A stretch of 64,000 nucleotides of DNA. Source: Oncomelania hupensis (lineage: Eukaryota; Mollusca; Gastropoda; Littorinimorpha; Pomatiopsidae). The translations under genes and the position numbers were made by a program. The stretch lies in contig JBAHVR010000302.1 in the NCBI GenBank assembly GCA_036898135.1, positions 512,001-576,000 of the forward strand, written 5' to 3'. Positions 11,531-22,373 of the stretch are shown here, in pieces. Below the pieces are notes generated by a model. The model made no database searches, was not told the DNA's origin, and worked only from the letters and a program-made list of their open reading frames with translations. Position 1 is the first letter of the stretch. The number at the start of each line of letters is the position of its first letter.

Positions 11531-11939
11531 AAGCAATTTTTTTTAAAAATTACATTTTCAAGTGTGTAAGTAGGCCACTCACATTAAAAAACAAACAAAC
11601 AAACAAACAAAACTAAAACAACGGTAAGAATAGGAAGAAGGAAAAGAATACAGGATACATAACCCTTGTCTCATAAATACTCACAAGGAGAATAGTGTAC
11701 AGTTTCCATTTACTTACATACAAAATTCAAAATTTGTTAAAAATCGCAAAACAGTGAATTGAAATGATACATTAAAATACATTATTATAATAGCATAAAA
11801 TCGAGCAATAAATAGACAATCATTCATTAAAATTTGTCGACAAAGCCATTCTCACATATATATGGAAAAAAATAAAATCGGATAATACAGACACGCCCAC
11901 GCATAAGCACACATGCCCACGCACAAGCACACATTGAAT
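11531..11939. other. Intron sequence, no feature seen
   Basis: A/T-rich intronic DNA with an (AAAC)n stretch at about 11590-11612. Nothing coding or repeated elsewhere in the window was noticed. Confidence 0.5.
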
Positions 11940-12250
11940 AAGACGGAAATAAAAATTGATGGAGGAGGGATGTGGTTCAATGGTGAAATGGACGTCGAAG
12001 CAATTGACTGTTAAGATATGACATTGCAGGCAGTGGTTCGAAATTGCCAGGTTGACGGCCTCGAATGCTGAAAAAATAACTTGACTCGGGTGCAGAAGCA
12101 ATCACCCCATACTCTTCGGATTAAAATATAAACCGAGATCTAGTCTGTGCACGCACGCATTTCATCGTACGGACTGTAAAGGCCCTGACGCTCATGTCCA
12201 ACACGGGTGAGTGCCGGCTACATAAATGCACCAAGCAGGCACTAGAACTC
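11940..12250 (+). repeat. tRNA-derived SINE
   Basis: Head with A-box-like GTGGTTCAATGGTG and B-box-like GTGGTTCGAAATTG, followed by a body (ATATAAACCGAG..CTAGTC, then CACGGGTGAGTGCCGGCTACATAAATGCACCAAGCAGGCAC) that is shared with a second copy at about 42826-42945. The shared body downstream of a tRNA-like head is the structure of a SINE with a conserved central domain. Confidence 0.55.
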
Positions 12251-12311
12251 ATCTCCTTTTTTGGTCGGCCATGATTGTGCTCAGGTGTATGGGACCTCAG
12301 ACGAGATTCTC

Positions 12312-12366
12312 GGGGGTAAGGGCCAATCCCTCAACACAGTGCAAAGCTTCAAATATTTAGGAGCCA
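12312..12366 (+). repeat. RTE LINE fragment
   Basis: About 55 bp match the LINE at 9385-9435 (GGCCAATCCCT.AACACAGTGC.. to TTAGGAGCCATT) and encode GQSLNTVQSFKYLGAI. It ends exactly where the TIR transposon begins. Confidence 0.75.
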
Positions 12367-12643
12367 TTAGAGCTCATCAGCTTAGACGTTACGTATCGCT
12401 GAATACGTACACGTATGGAGATACGTACGGAGCCCGTACGTGAAAGCGTTTTTGCTTCAGCTTACACGTGAAACAGACTCCCGTACTCCCGACTCCCCGA
12501 GCAAAGAAAGATAACTCCGGAAGCTTTTCCTGTGTTTTAACAAGTGTGTCAACCCACGTGTGTAGCTTTCAAGCATCGGGGCAGTACTGCAAGACGATTT
12601 TTTTTCTCTGTTGACTTGCAACTCGAGATTTCCAGCCATAGAC

Positions 12644-12709
<66 letters not shown>

Positions 12710-13909
12710 TTTTTTGACGTCATGAATGATGTAATATCAGACAGCGCAGTACTGAATCAAATACTATTTATGCTTCCTCAACTCCTCGACATTTTTGCAA
12801 GCCGAACAAAAGCACCGTGTCCATCTGTTGTAACACGTTAAATATTGTGCAATATTGAAATTCATTTTCCTATGTTTTCAACTTATAAGAAATCATTGAA
12901 TCGAATCCAAAATAAACTATTAACTTATAATGGGGAAGGGGGTGGGGCCACAAAATATAAAAGTCAAGCGCCGGCACTGTGATAATGATAATAATAATAA
13001 TATTAATACTAATACAACTGCTCCTAATAATAATATAAATTGTAATAATAATCATAAGACGGAAATGAAATGAACTATTTTCAGCAAGAAGTAATGATAT
13101 TCAACTAACATAATGTGCAGAGCAACACATTTATCTATTTTTAATATATTTTACTTTTCTTTTAAAGGATGTTTTACGCTATCACCGTTTCATAGATTTT
13201 TTTTTCCATTTTGCCTAATAACAAAAGTAATAATTAATTTTTAATTTCAGTAATAATATTTATAAGGCCTTTGATGCAGTCAACCTAAAATAATGCGAAC
13301 AACAAGCATGTAAAACGTGAAACAAAAACTTGAAAGACAAGATTATGCACTCGAACAATCAATTTCATCGGTCACAGGTGGGTGATTCACTTTATATTTT
13401 TATGACGAGCCAATTATTAAATGACGTCAAATATTACAGAGGAATATTATTTTTTTTCATATTCTATGCCATTTTTATTGCTCAACGCAGGAAAGTGAGT
13501 TTTTTCAGCAAAAATATGACTGAAGCGGGATCGCGATCTGAAATCTCGTTGTCGCTTGTTAGTTGGCCTGCGGGAGATACGTGGTGCCGGCCGCCGTGTA
13601 TGTAGGTGGTGTCTCTGACAGGGTTTCACTCGGAGTCAACGCAACAACATGAAAGCAAAAATACCTATACAGATGGGAAAAGGATTTAAAAATGCAACCA
13701 AAATGTTACTTACCGTGAAATATGACGATTAGTTGTTTTAAAACAAATGCGGAAAGGGTCACGTATGGATCGCGTTCTGTACGTAAGCACGTCCGGTATC
13801 GATGCCACGGGTCTGAAGAAATCGCGCGAGAATTTGCGATACGGAGTCCATACGTGCCGTAGCAAGCCCGTATGGGATACGTAACGTCTAAGCTGATGAG
13901 CTCTAATGT
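12366..13909. mobile_element. DNA transposon with long terminal inverted repeats (non-autonomous)
   Basis: The left end (12366-12395) and right end (13879-13909) are inverted copies: TAGAGCTCATCAGCTTAGACG... and ...CGTCTAAGCTGATGAGCTCTA, about 30 bp with the following TTACGTATC also paired. Subterminal regions on both sides are rich in ACGTA / CGTACG words. No transposase homology is seen in the 1.5-kb interior, which includes a (CT)n run. The target-site duplication is ambiguous (TA, AT or ATT/AAT) because the flanks extend the palindrome as far as CATTAG/CTAATG. Confidence 0.7.
12646..12701. repeat. (CT)n microsatellite
   Basis: About 28 CT units followed by a T run, inside the TIR transposon. 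Confidence 0.95.
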
Positions 13910-14435
13910 ATCAGGCAAGTGTGCGCCTCGGGCGGTTCAGTGAGTTCGATCCTGCATCTGCCAGCGCCTTGAGAAGGTTTTTATTAAGATAAGTGCTATA
14001 TACAAGATTCAAGATGATTTATTGTCCCCATGTTTACACAAGGAAACTTGACATGTGGGCAACATAACATGAACCATGACAAGGACAATATCATAGTCTA
14101 TCAATAAAACATCAGCTATAACTTCAACATTCATTCACAAAAACATTATCACACACCCCCCCCCAGCAATCAAACTATTAAACTACTAATACAGGTATTG
14201 CGACAATAAAATATGTACTGTGATTTAAATAGCATGCGAACAAATTAAGGCATGACTAAAATGGAATGTTAACAGTTAAATATATAAGCAAGGACTCGGG
14301 AGAGGAGGGGGTGGGGAGGAGATTAGATTTAGATAAACTTTCATTTATGACACTAATTTAAAACTAAGCAGACGTAGTAGGCCTAAAATTTCTAGTGTTA
14401 AAACGTACAAACAAGCGCACGTTGAATAAAACAGT
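13910..14435. other. Intron sequence with a possible half SINE
   Basis: 13914-13980 contains a B-box-like AGTTCGATCCTGC and may be a decayed SINE head. The rest, including a C run at 14157-14164, holds nothing recognised. Confidence 0.35.
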
Positions 14436-15071
14436 TGTTACGTTGAAACGCCAATGGTAGTGTGTCTAAAACGTGTACGATAGATCTAATCGTTTCGATT
14501 TGCAAAGTATTCAATAATGGAGTTTATTTACCTTTGATTTGAGTTTGCATTGTTGTTAGGAGAGGCTTTGTATAACGTTGATAATTTTCGTTGGTCGATA
14601 TTGATGTAGAATAGTCTGGATCTGCGTGTTTACTCTTGATAGAAATTTCCGGATGGATATCGAAGGTCGTGAATGTTCCCGGAAGTAGAGAAAATGTATA
14701 TGACGTAAGCCAGTGATGACGATCTTTAGTTCGATTGGTGGCAGTGCGTCATTTCTACCATGTACCAAATTGTTCGAGAAAAGAGAGAGGTTATTTAATC
14801 GTGTGCCGAGTTGCTGTTGAGAGAGAGTAAAGTTGTTGATAGTGATTTGGAAAGTTGCTGTGAAAGTTGTTGAGTTGAATTGAGAATTGTATGCAGTTGT
14901 TGATGTGTGCTGAATAAAAGTGAAAAACTTCATACGTCGACTTTGTGACTTGTATGCTGTTTGGACGGGCTGTGTGAATAAACGAATCTGAGTTACACCC
15001 TATCAGGAATTCAAGCATCGGGGCTGAATCAGATACTGATAGAAAACACCAACATCAAACTGAGTGTAACA
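14436..15071 (+). repeat. 5' LTR of the GMR1-like element
   Basis: Begins TGTTACG and ends GTGTAACA. It matches 19489-20120 throughout; the only length difference noted is GAGAGAGAG versus GAGAG near 14818. A GAATAAA signal lies near 14910. Confidence 0.9.
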
Positions 15072-15501
15072 TTTTGGGGGTCAAGCCGCGATTCACGCCA
15101 TAGCCAAGGGTTCAACTGCTACAACAAGCGAGTCAACGTTACGAGAGGCAGTCATCGAGGGTAGCCGCCAACGAGTTGCGTCGAGAGGGGCCAACATACT
15201 GGGACTACATCACCGATAGGTTCGGGTTGACTGCAAGGGCGTGTAGTCGCCGAAGAGTTGCTTCGTGAGCGAACAACAGAGCGGGACTACGTAGCTGCCG
15301 CAGGACTACGTCGAGGGACAGTCTCGGAGCTACATCGCCAGTGTTACAGCGAGCGTCGAGCGGACGTCGCGTCTACTTCAACACAGGAGCGTATACATCA
15401 ACACCAGCGTGGTGCAGCGTCGCATACGACGAGGACAGCGGGGCCTGCGTCAGCGAAAGCGACTAGTGACAAGCATCAGCGCTACTGCAGAAAGCGTGCT
15501 G

Positions 15502-15580
15502 TTCTAGAACAGTCTAGAAAGGTACAGCACAGTCAAGAACTTTCTAGAAAAAGAACTTTCCAGAATAGAACTTTCCAGAA
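15502..15580 (+). promoter_or_regulatory. Cluster of heat-shock-element-like motifs in the retroelement leader
   Basis: Three perfect three-unit arrays of the form GAAnnTTCnnGAA lie at 15537-15549, 15553-15565 and 15568-15580, and a two-unit TTCTAGAA lies at 15502-15509. This is the consensus bound by heat shock factor trimers. The cluster ends 8 bp before the Gag start codon, so it is in transcribed leader, downstream of the presumed LTR promoter. Function is inferred from motif match only. Confidence 0.45.
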
Positions 15581-15588
15581 GCATCAAG

Positions 15589-17163
15589 ATGGCTGACTTC
15601 TGGCAGAAAGGGGTTGAACTGAATCTAAAAGGCAAGCAGCTGACGGAGTATGTCAAGTCTCAGGAGAGAATACGAGAAAGAGAATTGGAAGAGAAGCGTC
15701 TAGAAAAAGAACTAGAACTAGAACAGAAGCGTCTAGAAGTAGAAGAGCAGCGTCGCCGTGAAGAACGAGAATTAGAAGAGCAGCGTCGCCGTGAAGAACG
15801 AGAATTAGAAGAGCAGCGTCGCCGTGAAGAAAGAGAATTTGAACTGAAGCGTCTGGAAATTGAACAGCAGCGGCAAGAAAGAGAAGATGAGCGCAGGCGT
15901 GAGGAAAGAGAAGCTGATCGGCAGTTCCAACTAGAGTTGGCGCGCATCCAGCAACAGCAGCATGCGCCACAAGTTATCAGTGACAACACGGCTCCAAAAT
16001 TGCCAGCTTTCGTCGACGGGAAGGACCAGATTGACAGTTATCTGGCGAGATTCGAAAGGTTCGCTGAAAGCTCTAACTGGCAACCTCAAGACTGGGCAAT
16101 TCGACTGAGTGCACTTCTGACGGGGCAAGCTCTCGAAGTTTACACCAGACTGTCGAACGATGACGCCAAAAACTACGACGTCTTGAAAGAGGCCCGGTTG
16201 CAGTGCTACAACTTTACAGAGAAGGGCTACCGTAAACGCTTCCGTGAATGCCGGCCTAAGTCAGACGAGACGCCAAAGCAGTTTGTGGAGCGCCTGTCGT
16301 CATATCTACACAAGTGGGTGGAGTTATCAGGCGAAAGGAAGTCTTACGACAGTCTCCATGACCTGATCGTGAAGGAACAATTTCTCAATGCCTGTCACAA
16401 GGACCTAGCGACCCATTTAGAAGAACAAAAGCTGCAGACGCTTAAAGATGTGACCGAGGCTGCTGAAAGATATCTCATCGCTCATGGGAAGACCCTGGGG
16501 CCACCCAGCGCGACGAAACATTTTCAGAAGACTGGAAACCATGGGAACCAGATCCAGGGGAGCCAGACGAGCCAGAAACAGACGGACTCCACGCCTCCTC
16601 CCAGGGAAGGGCACTCAAGAGGCTGTTTTATCTGCAACGCTACAGACCACAGAGCTGCCAGCTGCCCTCAAAGCAGAAATAGCGGACAGCGGAGCAGTAC
16701 GGACAATGCAGCGGTGGGCAACCGACAGAGACGTTTCTCCAATCAACGGCAAAACAGTAGATCTGACCATCAAGTGTGCGGCGGGAGCGTCATTCTTCCG
16801 AGTGAGACTAAGCGCACAACTACCCCTGCGGACGTGCAAGAGTGCATGACTGATGGCCAACTTCTCCTTGCCAACGGAAAATCCATCCCCGTCGTCGCCA
16901 GCGCAGCTGTGACCGTCCAGAACATGCCTGTTTCCAAGGGACGCGTCGGAAATCATGAAGTGACTGTTTTAAGAGACTCTGGCTGTAGTGGGGTCATCGT
17001 CAGAGAAGACCTAATCGCTAAAGAACAGTTCACTGGCGATTCAAAATGGACAATTATGGCCCGACAGCAAATGTGTGAGAGCGCCAATTGCGAAGATTCA
17101 TGTCAACACCCCTTTCTACATAGGCGAAGTCGAAGCGGTTTGCCTGAAGAAGCCGCTGTATGA
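15589..17163 (+). CDS. Gag with CCHC knuckle and protease start (GMR1-like element)
   Basis: 524 codons from an ATG in good context (CAAGATGG). Residues 15-125 form a highly charged coiled coil with three near-identical 33-bp repeats encoding EEQRRREEREL (DNA about 15738-15836). A Gag capsid-like region follows (LPAFVDGKDQIDSYLARFER ... FVERLSSYLHKWVE). The zinc knuckle CFICNATDHRAASC is at about residues 344-357, and the aspartic protease motif RDSGCSGVIV near residue 464. The frame is lost around 17070, where the protease continues in another frame (YIGEVEAVC, LYDLMIG from about 17110), so Gag is intact but protease is frameshifted. Encodes virus-like-particle structural protein of the retrotransposon. 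Confidence 0.85.
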   Translation: MADFWQKGVELNLKGKQLTEYVKSQERIRERELEEKRLEKELELEQKRLEVEEQRRREERELEEQRRREERELEEQRRREEREFELKRLEIEQQRQEREDERRREEREADRQFQLELARIQQQQHAPQVISDNTAPKLPAFVDGKDQIDSYLARFERFAESSNWQPQDWAIRLSALLTGQALEVYTRLSNDDAKNYDVLKEARLQCYNFTEKGYRKRFRECRPKSDETPKQFVERLSSYLHKWVELSGERKSYDSLHDLIVKEQFLNACHKDLATHLEEQKLQTLKDVTEAAERYLIAHGKTLGPPSATKHFQKTGNHGNQIQGSQTSQKQTDSTPPPREGHSRGCFICNATDHRAASCPQSRNSGQRSSTDNAAVGNRQRRFSNQRQNSRSDHQVCGGSVILPSETKRTTTPADVQECMTDGQLLLANGKSIPVVASAAVTVQNMPVSKGRVGNHEVTVLRDSGCSGVIVREDLIAKEQFTGDSKWTIMARQQMCESANCEDSCQHPFLHRRSRSGLPEEAAV

Positions 17164-18073
17164 TTTGATGATCGGGAATATCGACGGCGCGAGACGACCC
17201 GACAACCCCGATCCAGAGTGGAGTCCTGCCTCAACCCAACGCGTCGAAGTTGTGGAGGAGGATCCATTGCCATTTCCCGATGGAGACCTTACAGAGCTGC
17301 TACGGGACAATGTGGTTACTCCGGCTCAGCCCTGCCGACCAGAGATCGTCGGTGCTGTTACTACCAGGGCCCAGGCCAAGAGAGACAAGACGTCTACGCC
17401 ACTGAAGGTCGCCGACAACTCCAAAGCTGCCATCGTGGACAGAGATAAGCTGATCCAGCTCCAGGAAGCTGATAGCACTTTAAACAAGTATAGGAACCGC
17501 CAAGACCACGTGACCAAGGGCAGTGGCACGGTCTATTTTGAGGTGAAGGCCAAGGTCCTGTACAGAATCTTCCAGCACCCGAGGGTCAGCGGAGGTAAAC
17601 CACTACGTCAAGTACTGGTACCATTACCCCTAAGGCGCCAGGTGATGGAAGTAGCGCATGACTCAATCATGGGAGGTCACCTAGGCATCAGAAAGACGTC
17701 AGACAGAATCCAGGCGGTGTTCTACTGGCCAGGGCTTCATGCGGACGTCAGCCGTTTCTGCCGATCATGTGACATTTGCCAGAAGACCATACCTCGAGGA
17801 AGGGTCCCGAAAGTGCCTATGCAGAGGATGCCTCTGATCGACCGACCTTTCAAGAGGGTGGCCTTAGACTTAATCGGCGAAATAAGACCTCCGAGTGAAG
17901 AAGGTCATCGGTGGGTACTGACTTTAGTGGACTATGCGACTCGGTACCCAGAAGCAGTGCCACTGAAGAAGATTGACACTGAAACTGTAGCAGAGGCACT
18001 GGTGGACATGTTCAGTAGGCTTGGAGTGCCTGAAGAAATGACCTCGGGACGCAGTTCGTCTCTGAATGCATGA
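17075..18073 (+). pseudogene. Protease end and integrase N-terminal part (GMR1-like element)
   Basis: Reads from the end of the protease (PLYDLMIGNIDGARRPDNP) through a linker into integrase. The HHCC zinc-binding domain is clear: H in VAHDSIMGGHLG, then CRSCDICQK. The catalytic core begins with RVALDLIGEI and LVDYATRYPEAVPLK. A deletion near 18045 destroys the SDRGTQF motif (reads TSGRSSSLN) and shifts the frame into 18070-19167. Integrase precedes the RT remnant, unlike ordinary gypsy elements. Confidence 0.82.
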
Positions 18074-19167
18074 AGGAGGTCAACAGACTGCTGAGCATCC
18101 GGCATTTGACTACGACACCCTACCATCCAATGTGCAACGGGCTTGTCGAAAAGTTCAATGCTACGCTGAAGTCCACCCTGAAGAAACTGTGCAGCGAGCA
18201 GCCCAGACAATGGCATCGCTATATCAACGCCTTACTTTTCGCCTACAGAGAAGTACCGCAGGAGTCCACCGGCTTTTCTCCGTTCGAGCTGCTGTACGGA
18301 AGAACCATCCGAGGGCCGATGCACATCCTAAAAGAACTGTGGACGAAAGAAGTAGACACCCCCGAGGTGAAGAACAGCTACCAGTACGTGTTTGAGCTAC
18401 GGGAGAAGCTGGAGCAGACTCTCGAGATAGCCAGAGAAAACCTGAAGAAATCCCAGGACTGTGGAAAACACTACTATGATCGTAGGGCTGTGAACAGGAA
18501 GTTCAAACCTGGCAACAAAGTGCTGGTGCTGCTACCTACTGATCACAATAAGTTGCTGATGCAGTGGAAAGGCCCGTACGAAGTGGAGACCGTGGTGGGA
18601 ATCAACGACTACAAGGTGAAGGTCGGCCAGCATTCCAAGATATACCACGCCAACCTCCTTAAGCTGTACGTGGAAAGGCCATCAGAGACTGTGCACGCAG
18701 CCACAGCAGCTGTGACCGACGACAGCTTTGACAGCGAAGAACTGTTGGAACGTGGAGACTTCCACAGCAAAGAAGGCATCGATGGTGTTAAGCTAGGACC
18801 GAGCTTGACGGAAGGTCAAACGTTGGAGCTCAAGGACCTTATGGGCGAGTTTCCCCCTAACTTCAATGATGTCCCAGGCTCTACGACTTTGGTCGAACAT
18901 GAAGTCCACACCCAGACCTGGAAGGAGCATCTGCAGACCTTGAGGGAGCCGTTCCACCGTCCCGCAGAAGCAAACCTGACCGTGAGACCCAGCAAATGCA
19001 TCCTGGGAGCTGACAACGTCGACTGCGTCGGACATCCGATGGAAGAAGGAGACAACGGAGGACGCACTGATTCCAGGGAAGCCCACGTGATCATCGTCTT
19101 TGACCCTGGGCCGATGACGACCGCAACTGACGAGGGCGTCGTTTCCTTGCGAATGAAAGAACATTGA
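18070..19167 (+). pseudogene. Integrase C-terminal part fused to an RT remnant
   Basis: Starts in the integrase core (LTTTPYHPMCNGLVEKFNAT, holding the third catalytic acid region), continues through YREVPQESTGFSPFELLYGR and a C-terminal domain with LMQWKGPYEVETVVG and HANLLKLY. From about residue 250 it resembles an RT N-terminus (FNDVPGSTTLVEHEVHTQT), then jumps directly to the RT C-terminal side (LREPFHRPAEANLTVRPSKC). The fingers/palm with the YxDD motif, and RNase H, are deleted; the last 50 codons match nothing known. Confidence 0.8.
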
Positions 19168-19400
19168 CTGTGTAGACGAACTAAGAATATTGGTGATGAC
19201 AGACTTGAAAATGAAAAACGTTGACTGGGTAAATGATCTGTGAACATTGACAGTATCCATAAAGACTTGCAGATGAGAAACTTTGACTCTGTGTGAATGA
19301 ACTGTGAACATTGACAGTATCCAGATAGACTTGCGGATGGAAGAACATTGACTCTGTGTGAATAAGCTGTGAATATTGACAGTGTTCAGACAGTCTGAAA
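19160..19400 (+). repeat. Tandem repeats in the element's 3' untranslated region
   Basis: Four imperfect units of about 57-64 bp, each starting near TTGACT.TGT and containing GTGAACATTGACAGTATCCA, begin at about 19164, 19221, 19284 and 19348. Confidence 0.75.
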
Positions 19401-19488
19401 TAAGTTTTAATTCTGAATTTTGTTTTGTGCATTACGTTTCAACGTTGTTGAAAGAAATTGGGTAAATTTCTTCTTGAGTGGGGGGTTA

Positions 19489-20120
19489 TGTTACGTTGAA
19501 ACGCCAATGGTAGTGTGTCTAAAACGTGTACGATAGATCTAATCGTTTCGATTTGCAAAGTATTCAATAATGGAGTTTATTTACCTTTGATTTGAGTTTG
19601 CATTGTTGTTAGGAGAGGCTTTGTATAACGTTGATAATTTTCGTTGGTCGATATTGATGTAGAATAGTCTGGATCTGCGTGTTTACTCTTGATAGAAATT
19701 TCCGGATGGATATCAAAGGTCGTGAATGTTCCCGGAAGTAGAGAAAATGTATATGACGTAAGCCAGTGATGACGATCTTTAGTTCGATTGGTGGCAGTGC
19801 GTCATTTCTACCATGTACCAAATTGTTCGAGAAAAGAGAGAGGTTATTTAATCGTGTGCCGAGTTGCTGTTGAGAGTAAAGTTGTTGATAGTGATTTGGA
19901 AAGTTGCTGTGAAAGTTGTTGAGTTGAATTGAGAATTGTATGCAGTTGTTGATGTGTGCTGAATAAAAGTGGAAAACTTCATACGTCGACTTTGTGACTT
20001 GTATGCTGTTTGGACGGGCTGTGTGAATAAACGAATCTGAGTTACACCCTATCAGGAATTCAAGCATCGGGGCTGAATCAGATACTGATAGAAAACACCA
20101 ACATCAAACTGAGTGTAACA
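19489..20120 (+). repeat. 3' LTR of the GMR1-like element
   Basis: 632 bp, TGTTACG...GTGTAACA, near-identical to 14436-15071 and followed by the ACAGT target duplication. Confidence 0.9.
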
Positions 20121-20203
20121 ACAGTAAAGAAACAATACAATCTAATCACAGTTCAAAACGCTAAGATAATTAGAAATAAAATTAACAACTATAAAATATT
20201 TTT

Positions 20204-21595
20204 TTAAGTCTCCCTCTTCTTCTGCATCCTTGCACCGTGCCTTGCAGGATGGTCTTTGCAAGACCTGATGCTCTGGTGACGTGGCCATACCATCGGAGTT
20301 TCCGTTTCTTCACCACTGAGCATGTCATCGTGTTGTCCAATGGCTTGTGTGATGGTCTGTCGGATTTCGTTGTTGGTGATGTACTGGGTATAGGAAATTC
20401 CCCGAAGTCTTCTGTAGCCCATCATCTTCATGCTTTGTATTCTTCGTTGTAAATCTGCTGTGAGGGTCCATGTTACGCCAGCGTTTAGGAAGATGGAGAT
20501 AAATAGGGAGCGCAGCAGCCTTACCTTGGAATGTAGACTGATGGTCCTGTCTTTTCAAATGGGCTTCAACCTTGTCAGGGCAGCAGTTGTTTGTGCGATC
20601 CTGGGGAGGACTTCCTGTCTGATACAATGGCTCCTAAATATTTGAAGCTATGCACTGTGTTGAGGAATTGGGCTTGGACTTTGATGACCATGTTGATGCA
20701 ATTGGTGTTGATGGTCATCATTTTGGTCTTCTCTGCGCTTATTTCCATTCCTTAGGCTCTGGAGGTGGCGTCAAGCCTCTGTAACAGCTGTTCATAGTCA
20801 TCCGCAAAACGGAGTTTGGAGATTGCTCTACCCCCTATTTTGCCTGTGCCTGAGTGATCTGCAAGGGCATCTGACATGATGCGCTTTAGGAAGATGTTAA
20901 AGAGTGTTGAAGAGAGTAGGCATCCTTGTTGTTCTGAACAAGTTTCCGATGGCGCTGTTGTGGAGGACTGCACTGGTAGCCTTATCATACAGGCTTTTGA
21001 TTACTTCAATATTTTTAGGGCTGATGTTGTACACTTTCATGGTTGCCCACAGCTGCATGCCAGACTCGGTCAAGCGCTTTCTTGAAGTCTACAAACACAT
21101 GATATAGATGTTGTTTGTGCTGTAGGTATTTTTCGCAGATTATTCTGAGGTTGAAAATCTGTTCAGTGGTACTTCGCCCTGCCCTGACTCTTGCTTGTTC
21201 TTCAGCTATGATTTGTTGAGCTTGGGGTTTCAACCTGTTGAATATTTTTTTTAGGAGGACCTTGCTGGGATGGCTGATGAGGCTGATGGTGCGATATTTT
21301 TCACACTCCTGAACGTTACCTTTTTTGGGAAGAGAAATGACAAGCGACGAGGTCCATGGTGTAGGCCACTCCCCACTCTGCCAGATCTTGTTAATAATGG
21401 CGAGGGCGTCAATCATCGATTCTCCTCCTGCCTGAAGCAATTCTGCGGGTATGTTGTCCACTCTAGCTGACTTCCCCTTCTTCAACGATTGCACTGCTAC
21501 CTCAACTTCTTCTCGGAGAATTGGGAGAATTTCTTCTTCTTCTTCTCTGTTCTGGGGACATGCTAGAACTGATGGTTCTCTGTTTGTGACAGTGA
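20204..21595 (-). mobile_element. RTE-type LINE fragment, inverted
   Basis: Minus-strand remnant of the family at 6715-11530: from high to low coordinates it gives PSVLACPQNRE, VDNIPAELLQAGG, TLPKKGN-like block SLPKKGNVQECEKYRTISL, RSTTEQIFNLRIICEKYL and VFVDFKKALDRVWHAA, then after frame breaks LRFADDYE and the C-terminal MGYRRLRGISYTQYIT. Both ends are truncated and about 100 bp around the catalytic motif are altered (IDG missing after FADD). Confidence 0.78.
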
Positions 21596-21695
21596 TCAAT
21601 GTATACAAAATTAGAATAAAATACACAACCTCTGGACAATGGTGCAGCATTTTCTCCAGTTGCGTCCCTTTATCGCTCCATTTGCGTTCCTTTAT

Positions 21696-21802
21696 CACAC
21701 ACACGCACGCACGCACACGCACACACACACACACTCACTCACTGTCCCCCGCACGCACACACGCACTCGGTCACACGCGTGCGCGCGCACACACATACAC
21801 TA
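21696..21802. repeat. (CA)n / CACG-rich microsatellite
   Basis: Imperfect array of CACACG, CACA, ACTC and GCGC units. Confidence 0.9.
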
Positions 21803-21847
21803 ATTTTGGACGTTTGGTAACTGATAGCATTTTTAATTCAGTTTCAG

Positions 21848-22014
21848 AGGGAAAATGTCCCTTCCATCCTCATTGTATGGGACAGAGCGGGCGGCCCTGA
21901 TCCTGCTACAGGACGTACAGTGCACTTCGCCACTAAATAATAATCAGCAGTGTAGCGTAGGCTCCTATTCCACTTGCTCACACAGTGGCGATGTTGCGTT
22001 GAAATGTTACAACG
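21848..22014 (+). CDS. SRCR domain exon, C-terminal half (domain 1)
   Basis: Acceptor TTCAGTTTCAG, donor AACG|GTATGA. One base completes the phase-2 codon from 6558, then 53 codons, then one base (phase 1). SRCR features are ALILLQDVQC (counterpart of the family's GPILLDDVQC), QQCSVGSYSTC and SHSGDVALKC, so all four expected cysteines are present. It pairs with 6402-6558 to make a full domain of about 105 residues. The 15-kb gap between the halves is transposon-filled intron. Confidence 0.85.
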
Positions 22015-22144
22015 GTATGATTACTCTTCTTTTTAGAATTTTGATTGAAGGTATACTTGAAGTTAATTAAAGTTTGTGATGATTGATGATTGAGATGATG
22101 ATGATTGACAATGATTGATAATATGATGATGATGAGTATGGTGG

Positions 22145-22230
<86 letters not shown>

Positions 22231-22373
22231 CCTAAAAGGAATACGGTTATGATGATTTTCATACCGTACTTACCCAACTGAAGCCGTAGTTCATTTTAAT
22301 GGAACATTCAGCAGTAGTCTTTCAGTTACTAGCAAGTCAATTTGAGTCATAATATGCACGTTGAGCAAGAATT
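22015..22373. other. Intron with (GAT)n microsatellite
   Basis: A GAT/ATG array occupies about 22144-22230, preceded by looser TGATGATTGA units. Nothing else was recognised. Confidence 0.8.

Larger units (their letters stand above)
14436..20120 (+). mobile_element. Ty3/gypsy element with integrase before RT (GMR1-like), internally deleted
   Basis: Complete LTR-to-LTR element flanked by the 5-bp duplication ACAGT (14431-14435 and 20121-20125). LTRs are 636 and 632 bp and differ by one 4-bp indel and about two substitutions by eye. A PBS-like TTTTGGGGGTCAAG follows the 5' LTR and a G-rich polypurine tract (GAGTGGGGGG) precedes the 3' LTR. Domain order along the element is coiled-coil Gag, CCHC knuckle, protease, integrase, then a short RT remnant. 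Having integrase upstream of RT is the hallmark of the GMR1 lineage. The RT core and all RNase H are missing, so the copy is non-autonomous. Confidence 0.85.

Noticed and set aside
15258..15596. Separate small gene upstream of Gag in the GMR1-like element
   Set aside because: It covers the leader with basic low-complexity residues, overlaps the HSE-like array and has no known domain; likely noncoding.
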